Position numbers and translations under genes: made by a program
Source: Periconia sp. R9002
Taxonomy: Eukaryota > Ascomycota > Dothideomycetes > Pleosporales > Periconiaceae
Direction: 5' to 3'
Assembly (NCBI GenBank): GCA_023627715.1
Contig: JAMAHW010000086.1
Coordinates: 62,001 to 126,000 of the forward strand
Length of the DNA: 64,000 nt
The notes under the pieces: generated by a model
Database searches by the model: none
What the model saw: the letters and a program-made list of their open reading frames with translations, nothing else
Told to the model about the DNA's origin: nothing
Shown here: positions 57,042 to 64,000 of the stretch, piece by piece
How positions within the stretch are numbered: position 1 is the first letter of the stretch
Layout of the letters: each line of letters opens with the position of its first letter

Positions 57042-58271
57042 ATGGCGTCCTCAAGCCAGTATCAAATACCACAAACCCCGCGCGTCATCTCCCCTTCACC
57101 CACACCCTCTGAAACGAGTGGGAACGACGGCTATTTCGGTCCCACGACGCGGTCCGCCGCGCGCAAACAGCGCCTCCAGTCCCCGCCGCCCATCGAAGAG
57201 GATTCCTCCGGCTCAGATCCGGAAAAGAGGGCGCGGGCCCGGAGTCGGAGTCCCATCCATGAGAGCAGAAGGCGGAGAATGAGCGGCCTCACGGCCAAGA
57301 GGCAAATGAACGGCAAGCCGGCGAAGCCGGGAGAGCTCAAATTCCCCAATGGGAGCGGGGCCGTCAAGGGACACTTGTCGCCTCAGGCCGCCAACAAGAA
57401 CTACTGGAGAGAACTGAGTAGGAGTCCGAGTCCTCTGGGCTTGATCCCCATCCACCAGAAGTGGCGGTCTTTCGTAAGTTTCCCAAGAATCTCTGAATTC
57501 TACATGTGTCGTGCAAGGCTGACTTTGAAACCCCCACAGATCCATCGCCATGAAGTGCCCCGCAAGATCCTCCACACCTCCATCGGCTTCATAACCATCG
57601 CCCTATACTACACGCAGCACCAACCCTCGCAAATCCACCCCGTCCTCCTCACGCTACTCATCCCAATCGCCCTGTCCGACGTGGTCCGCCACAAATGGTG
57701 GCAAGTGAACCGACTCTACATCCGCCTCCTAGGCGCTCTGATGCGCGAGTCCGAAGTCGACGGCTGGAACGGTGTCATTTCGTACCTCCTCGGCGCGTGG
57801 ATTGTGCTGCGCTTCTTCCCCAAGGACATCGGCGTCATGAGCGTTCTCCTCCTCTCGTGGTGCGACACGGCCGCCTCGACGTTCGGCCGTCTCTGGGGCC
57901 ATCGCACCTGGAGCGTGCGCAAGGGCAAATCCCTCGCCGGCTCCATCGCCGCGTGCATCACGGGTGTCATCACGGCCGTCGCTTTCTGGGGCTTCATCGC
58001 ACCCCTCGTCCCTTCGCACCTGAACACGGGCGAGAACGCGTTCGCGTACCAGGGCGCCCTCACGCTATCCCCACAGATCCGCGATTTCCTCTCCCTCGAC
58101 GTCAAACAGGCGACTGTGAGCGGCGGCGCGGCGCTGGGCATTGTCGCGCTTGCGTCGGGATTCATCGCGAGTGCGAGTGAGGCTGTAGATTTATTTGGAT
58201 GGGACGATAACCTGACGATTCCGGTACTTTGTTCCGTTGGGCTTTTTGGGTTCTTGAAAGTTTTTACGTGA
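57042..58271 (+). CDS. DGK1: CTP-dependent diacylglycerol kinase
   Basis: Exons 57042-57473 and 57540-58271, 387 aa; the 66-nt intron (GTAAGT donor, CCCCCACAG end) is in frame but its translation would add unrelated sequence before a conserved block. The N-terminal 140 residues are disordered and Arg/Ser/Pro-rich. The membrane domain starts HRHEVPRKILHTSIGFITIA, a hallmark of Dgk1/HSD1, and continues with LIPIALSDVVRHKWWQVNRL, ESEVDGWNGVISYLLGAW, LLSWCDTAASTFGRLWGHRT and RKGKSLAGSIAACITG, matching the CTP-transferase-like fold shared with dolichol kinase. The yeast enzyme phosphorylates diacylglycerol to phosphatidate at the ER and nuclear envelope, opposing the Pah1 phosphatase. Confidence 0.87.
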   Translation: MASSSQYQIPQTPRVISPSPTPSETSGNDGYFGPTTRSAARKQRLQSPPPIEEDSSGSDPEKRARARSRSPIHESRRRRMSGLTAKRQMNGKPAKPGELKFPNGSGAVKGHLSPQAANKNYWRELSRSPSPLGLIPIHQKWRSFVSFPRISEFYMCRARLTLKPPQIHRHEVPRKILHTSIGFITIALYYTQHQPSQIHPVLLTLLIPIALSDVVRHKWWQVNRLYIRLLGALMRESEVDGWNGVISYLLGAWIVLRFFPKDIGVMSVLLLSWCDTAASTFGRLWGHRTWSVRKGKSLAGSIAACITGVITAVAFWGFIAPLVPSHLNTGENAFAYQGALTLSPQIRDFLSLDVKQATVSGGAALGIVALASGFIASASEAVDLFGWDDNLTIPVLCSVGLFGFLKVFT

Positions 58272-60494
58272 GATGATTCTGGGAGGATTATTATACCTTG
58301 TGTGCAATTGGGTTTGATTAGGTACCTAGAGAGGTTGCGGTTTGTTTTTCATGAGGATGCGATGTGATGAAATGGGGTTTTTTTTCTTCTTCTCTCGATC
58401 CCCCCCCCTCTCTGAATGATGAACATTGCCTTGCTGCATTCGGGCATTTTATGTTATACTTTTCAACGTCCCTCACCGTTCATACCTACATACATATAGA
58501 AAGGTCACTATTTTGTCGAGATATAAGCACAGCACCTACACATCAACCTTCAAAGAATTCAAAATCTCTACCCACTCGTCCAAATACTGTGTATTTTCCC
58601 TCAACTTCTTAAAAACATTATAAGGACAGGTCAACGTCCCTGTCCCCGCCGGCCGCCCTCCAGATAGCGATTGATGGCACCAGCTCCTGTGTGTGGCTTT
58701 GACAAGCTAGTTATCGATGCCTGGTGTTTTCGAATGGAGAGGTGTACTATATTATGTTCCTTTCGCGAACTTGATTGTGATGGCCCGATAATCGGACGCT
58801 GTCACGGCTGCAACAGCGTACTACCTACCCATGTAAGTGCTAATTACTTACGCACTGAGAGGTTGGTGGGAGGAAAGGGTTGTAGGTTCTGTTGGCGTAC
58901 CGGGGAGGAATGAGGGAGGGGGGAGGATTCGATGTTATGACATCAGGTTCAGCACCACCCTTCTGGCCGCCCTGCTGCTCATAGCCGCGCGATTGTTGTT
59001 CTTTAATAAAGTGCAGTCGGCAAAGCTGGAGGTTAGGTTGGATTGGGGGTTTTCACCTAGTCTGTTCGCAGCCAGTGTCGGATTACAATGTCACCAACGC
59101 TCGGCGGGGGTAGAGGTATTTGGAGGAACGAACTGCCGCGGAAGCTCCAAAACGTGCTTTTGTTGCAAAAACTAGAGATACATATGCTAATGTAGGTAGC
59201 CCAACTTCAAGCTACGCGGCTGTCCTTGTTTGTTTTCGTGAGCGAAATTTAGGGAGCACAACTACATCCGCGCCAGGCTAGGTAGCTATGTGGTAGGAAT
59301 AGGTACATGGGGCAACTCGACTTAGCGGGAGAGACGAGCAGGGCAACTTGCTTGTCTGTTGGGAATATCAGTTTTATCAATGGTACCGAGTTTACAGGAG
59401 AATAGGTCGCTGAGCCGTAGGAAAGGATTGCACAGAACGCCCGCCAGGAGAATGCTGTAAACTGATCGTGTTGCACCTTAGCATCAATCTCCTGGCTGGT
59501 TGCACAGCCCCGCGATGTGGCGCAATAGGATGAAGGTGCCGCGGCCAGGGAGTGACTGTTGGAAAGAAGAGGAAGTTCTTAGATTACCTATGTAAAGCTC
59601 ACTAGAATGTGTAACAAGAGAACTGCGGTGATGGTAATAGAGGTACTATCAGATCTGATGATGATGTACATGCAATGAAATGGATTGAAGGATCAGTCCT
59701 TTCCTAATGATGGGGATACAGTATGTTATGGACACAAAACACACATGTATATGCAAACTTCATATTTTCGTTTAGATTCGCTCATTTTGCTTTGTTCTTT
59801 TGTTGCATACTGATGATACATACATACGCGAAGAGATCTGTGATGCGGTAGAGACTTGCGTCTTTCCTTCCTGCTTGATTCCACCTATGTAGTACACGTG
59901 AGAGTGAGGAACGAGTTCTAGCTTTGCGTAATATACAAGGACTCTTATTATACAACTTTTTTTCTGTTTTCAGCGTCTTCTCGCTGACTAGCTGGCGTTT
60001 TGTGCCTTCCGTGGCACGGATGCTTTTGGATAAAGCGGGGAAGCGTGGGTTAGGTATTTCTCATGTTTCGTACGAGATGGGAGAGGATTCCTGTATGGTT
60101 GGATCCTCGCACTCATGAGGCGGACATAAAGTAAAGAAGAGGGGAGGGGCATTTTGTCCGGTCTACGTTTATCGAATTTCAGTCGAACAACCGAACAAGA
60201 TGTGATTTTGTGCGTGCTTTTCGAGAAGAGATTGGAAAGGGATGGTGCCCAAACTACGCCGATGCACATAATGACACTCTTTCCATCTTCGGGAAATCTG
60301 AACCTGGCACCTGTAGAAAGGAAGAACCAAAGGCAGTCGCTTGGTCATAGGTGATGTCTCAGGGTCGCCACCACAAACTCCCCCTTAGCACTATTCTTCT
60401 CTGAAGTTTTCGCTCGGATGGGAGTTAAACGACGGAAACAATTTAATTGCGTCCCTTCATTTTGTTTTCCATTTTGGTTTCTGCATTCATGTGT
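58272..60494. other. Intergenic region of 2.2 kb
   Basis: No supported gene. Small frames, such as 58671-58913 and 58837-59175, are not conserved-looking and lack splice support. Both flanking genes end here (convergent). Confidence 0.55.
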
Positions 60495-62614
60495 TCAAGG
60501 TCCGGTAATACGGGCCGTGGACGACCGTCTCGACTCCCTCGATCTCCTAGACCCATCCGAAGTCGACGCTCTTCTCCCACGATCACTACTCCACGACGAC
60601 CTCCGCGAGCCTCTTGACACAGACCTCCGCAGACCTCCCGGATTCTCCGGCACAATCGGTAAATCATCACCCGGGAACCGCAAGATGGGCCTACCAGGGA
60701 CCGCACCGGGGGCTTGATTCGTGCCCGGCAGCTCCGCTGCGCCGCCCGTCGCTGTACTATTATCCGCTTCAATATACTTCCACGCATCGAGTTCTACGGG
60801 GTTGTTCTCGTTGATTCCCTGGAGCTCAAAGTTGTGTGATTTGTGTTTTTCGGAGGTGTCGGTTTGCGAGGCGAGGTGGATGTGAGTGCCGTGGAGTTCT
60901 GCGGGTTTGTTGCGCCGGCGGTGGTGGTAGTAGATAAGGGCTGCGAGGATGAGGCCGAGACAGACGATGCCACCGCTTACTCCGCCGGCGATGGCGGCTG
61001 TTTTGCTTGCTGGGTTGCTTGGAGATAGAGTATTAGAGGGAGAGGATCCGGTAGATGGGCTACTAGGTTGCTGTTCTGGGGGGTCTTCAGAGGGCGCTTT
61101 CGAAGTCCAGCTGGTGGGTCTGGTCCACCTTGTGTTCCAGAACACTCGGTGCAGTTCTTCACTCGACCAGCCGGTTTCGGGCTCGCCGATTGTTGCGTTA
61201 CCGTTTGCTGTGCCGTTCGTAGAAGGAAAGAGCCGGCTGTCGATGATGAAGTCGCCGGCGGTGCTATTGTAAACGCTGCTCCAATTTCCCGTGCTCAGGT
61301 CAAGTATGCCAACGCCTTTATTCTCCCAATCACACTTTGGGCTGGTGGTAGAGTTGCCTCCTACTGTGATTATCTGTCTTTTACCTGCGAGGTGACAATT
61401 ATGTCCCCACCGTGGAGTAGTACCTGACCATATCTTTTGCCAGCGGAAAGAAGGCAAAGAGAGGACCATAACATCGTCAAAGTATGCGGGTTTGTCATTG
61501 ATTGGGTTCTGCCCACCGTAAATATATATGTGATGGCTGGAGTTGTCGGGTGCTGAAACAGTGACCGAACAATAATCTATTCGTGGAGCCGGTATTTCAC
61601 CAGTGGTATTCTGCTGGTACCACTTCCCATTAGAGTCAGGGTTTTTCAGGTAAGGGTCGATATCGAACACATCCACAGAGCTAAAGTCGATAAGCGTTCC
61701 TAGCTTACTCGTTGCTTTACCGTTTTGATTCTGAAGGTATGGCTGTATCTGTCCACCCAACGCGACCAAGATGCCACTCTTGCCAACAGAAGGTATGTAG
61801 TCTAATGTTCCACCCACTCTCGAAATATTTCCTCTCATCGATGAGGTAGAAATATTCTTGGCTGGGCCCAGGTTGACAAGGTCCAGCACTAACATTCCGT
61901 CCACCGGCCTGTAGGATGTCTGATCGGCATCATCAAACATCTTGTCTGTGATGTCAGAAGTGCCCTTGTCAAGTTGACCATTGAGGTAAAACCCTAGACC
62001 GAGATCAGGAGCATCAGCGCCGGCACCATGGTTTGGCGCCCATTCCTGTTTGATATTGTGCGGGTTCCATTTCGTATCCGGTGGGTCTGATCCCGGCGTG
62101 TAGCTCCAAAGTGGGTAAGTAGAGTTGCTGGGCGCAAACGATTCGTCGTTGTACAAGAACGTCGAACCTCCAAACTGGTATACTTGTGAAGAATTTTGCG
62201 GGCCGGAGAACATGTATCCTCTGAAACTATTCGGCACGGGTATATCGTTCCTGGTGATGTTTTTAGGTTCGATGCTGATCTCCATCTGTTCCGGATTTTG
62301 TCTCCAATTCCACGTATTCTTCAACGATATAGCCAAGAGATAGGTGTCTACGCCCTGTTAGTGAAGGTCAAGATCGCATACTGGCACGCACTCGTTCTAA
62401 GATAGCCATTCTTATCATTGCCGAATTTTTGAACTCCGCTATCAATGTATAGGGTATCATTCTTGATTGTAGACTGCGACCACCATCGCGAACAAAAGTT
62501 CTCGATTGGATCCGGTCCAAGCGGTCGGTCTGCGCCGGCGAAAGTCAGAAGGCATGAGAGGAAGACAAGGCGCAGAACAGCTGGCGCCATCCGTAGAATC
62601 GTTTTTGTCACCAT
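60495..62614 (-). CDS. Secreted-type kelch-repeat protein with one transmembrane segment
   Basis: Minus-strand exons 62614-62392 and 62347-60495, 691 aa; the 44-nt intron (GTGCGT donor, CACTAACAGGGCGTAG end) joins NGYLRT to NTYLLAISLKNTWNW. It begins with a signal peptide (MVTKTILRMAPAVLRLVFLS, then CLLTFAGADRP). A beta-propeller of kelch type follows: SQVYQFGGSTFLYND, SGILVALGGQIQPYL, HIYIYGGQNPIND and IITVGGNSTT blades. Next are a Ser/Pro-rich stalk, one membrane span (TAAIAGGVSGGIVCLGLILA then ALIYYHHRRR) and a Ser/Arg-rich cytoplasmic tail. Many N-x-S/T sites in the outer part suggest N-glycosylation. Role unknown; cell-surface recognition or wall sensing is only a guess. Confidence 0.85.
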
Positions 62615-64000
62615 GTCAAAGCATGGAGTAGTGCCCCCCCAACGCTATGAGCCGTTGAAACCGTCAGCCGATGAATAGCAGAGGCGGAAAAGAGCAGAAA
62701 GAATGTTAACTCCGGCTGAGAGATCGGGGGTTGATGGTTATTCATAATGATGGAACCATGAGTAACCAGACCGCGCCAGGGATGGGATCCTAAATAAAAA
62801 CTCCGTAAGCCCTGTACTGTACCCTTGCGCATGGCTCGTGAGGAGAGCTATCCTGGAACGGAAGATATTACCCCTTGTCGTTGAGGCTCCATATCAGCGT
62901 ATTTCGATGTCTTCCTGCTCGTATTCGTGAACCTTAGCGAAGCCCAGTGAAGTGGATGTCGGTCCGCTCCGATCGGAGGCGTTGAAGTGGAGGAGAATAT
63001 TCAGTAAGTAGTCTGCTATCATCTGTGAATTGAATGTTGCTGATGATTTCCCTTCATGGCGTAAATTGTTCGCTCTTGATACCCCAGCATACAAGTTGAC
63101 GACGATGCCAATTTCTCGGAAACGTTCAACTGCGAATGAGCGCCAAGGGGGAAAAAACAATGCACAACTCGCATTGTGTAGAACGCTAGGTATGCGATGG
63201 TGTAACGTCTCCCTATTTTCCAAAAGACCAATTTCCGCGCATTTCACATGCAGCTGGAGCGTTGATGTGCAGCCTGCAAGGTTGAGTGCCGACAAGATAT
63301 CAAAGTACAAACCATAGCCCTGGCTAGCGTGATGACAGAGCACGCCACATATCCGAATATGGGAACTGATGGGGTGTCGAAACTCCCTACAGCTCGCCAT
63401 TCTACGGCTTACTATCGGACACGGTGCATCAGTCATCAGCTTTTGCTTCAGCCTCGTCCAAATGGGCGGCGACTTATACTAAAGGAGTTATCGCAACTTC
63501 CGATGGGGGCGGGCGCTGAGGGGCCAGGATTTCTACTTAGAGACTCCCTTCTGCCCACTTCTCCTTCATTGTCGATCTGTGGACCTTTGAGAGCCTATAA
63601 ATACCTACTTAAAGAAGGCCCGGACGACGGAGTTGGGGTTGCCAAGCAGAGTGATTGGGCTCAGGGGATTCGATAAGTACGGCCAGGTAAGATAAACGAC
63701 AACGTAAGAAGACAGTATATTGACAGCACACCGTCATCTGATGATTACATCAATATATGATGCATACATCAATAGATAGAGAGGTAGGGGATGAATCAAA
63801 GGCGGCTGAAAGATAGACCTTTGTCGCTGGAAGTTGGAGCTGAAGTCAGACTAGCCGAATTCGGACATAGCTTGCGTAGCACGTGCCTGCGGGTAAGAAC
63901 TGCCTGCAGACGGCTGGCACTTACTTGGATTATGTACAATCAGTCCTCTCCTCCCGAATCGCAACCACACACGACTTTACGCAGAAACGACGTTCCGTTC
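62615..64000. other. Right-edge region without an intact gene
   Basis: Contains only the degenerate SDR-like fragment annotated separately. A TATAAATA word lies near 63596. Other open frames in 62615-64000 have no recognisable content. A gene continuing beyond the right edge cannot be excluded. Confidence 0.45.
62894..63145 (-). pseudogene. Degenerate short-chain dehydrogenase-like fragment
   Basis: The last 84 codons of a minus-strand frame that starts at 63436 resemble the middle of a fungal SDR: SFAVERFREIGIVVNLYAGV recalls the strand leading into the NNAG motif, with NLYAGV in place of N-N-A-G-V, and ADYLLNILLHF recalls the following helix. The Ser and Tyr-x3-Lys region and the N-terminal cofactor loop are not seen in frame. 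It looks like a decayed copy; weak chance similarity is the alternative. Confidence 0.3.

Noticed and set aside
1..64000. tRNA, rRNA and CRISPR features
   Set aside because: I looked for tRNA B-box-like words in the intergenic intervals and found none with a matching cloverleaf; no rRNA-like or spaced-repeat array was seen. A tRNAscan run would be decisive.

Overview
The window looks like nuclear DNA of a filamentous ascomycete (Pezizomycotina, plausibly Dothideomycetes). The genes carry many 45-80 nt introns with GTANGT-type donors and CTAAC branch sites just before the acceptor. Recognisable fungal orthologues are present (DIA4, MRC1, COQ7, RTF1, SPB4, DGK1), together with fungus-specific families. 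I could not run a search, so species and homologies rest on reading motifs. Exon coordinates were worked out by hand from splice sites and frame.

Layout. 0-6 kb: the 3' part of a mitochondrial seryl-tRNA synthetase gene, a BTB-domain gene and a small multi-finger C2H2 gene. 6-16.4 kb: an accessory, gene-poor stretch. It holds an ORF with no start, a small three-exon membrane-protein gene, a gene joining a cullin N-terminal region to an LRAT/NC-like domain, an AT-rich block, a decapitated FAD/BBE oxidoreductase remnant, and about 5 kb with no supported gene. 16.4-29.2 kb: a conserved block with a C2H2 regulator preceded by a uORF, a MOSC (mARC-like) protein with an internal repeat, MRC1 preceded by two ACGCGT boxes, COQ7 and RTF1. 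30.6-36.4 kb: a 14-TM-type MFS transporter and a calpain-like protease.

37-52.3 kb is a probable secondary-metabolite cluster. It contains a 2-oxoglutarate/Fe(II) oxygenase, a PTH11/rhodopsin-like membrane protein, an FSH1/LovG-type serine hydrolase divergent from a full-length highly reducing polyketide synthase (KS-AT-DH-degenerate MT-ER-KR-ACP, about 2413 aa, eight exons), and a short-chain dehydrogenase. The synthase has no thioesterase, so the neighbouring hydrolase is a natural candidate for product release, and the dehydrogenase and oxygenase for tailoring. No pathway-specific regulator was recognised; the nearest transporter lies outside, beyond the calpain gene.

52.5-64 kb: SPB4, a second short-chain dehydrogenase, DGK1, a secreted-type kelch protein with one membrane span, and a degenerate SDR-like fragment near the right edge. 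The most unusual items are the cullin/LRAT-like composite, the PKS locus with its dead methyltransferase, the repeat expansion in the MOSC protein, and the paired MCB-like boxes before MRC1.
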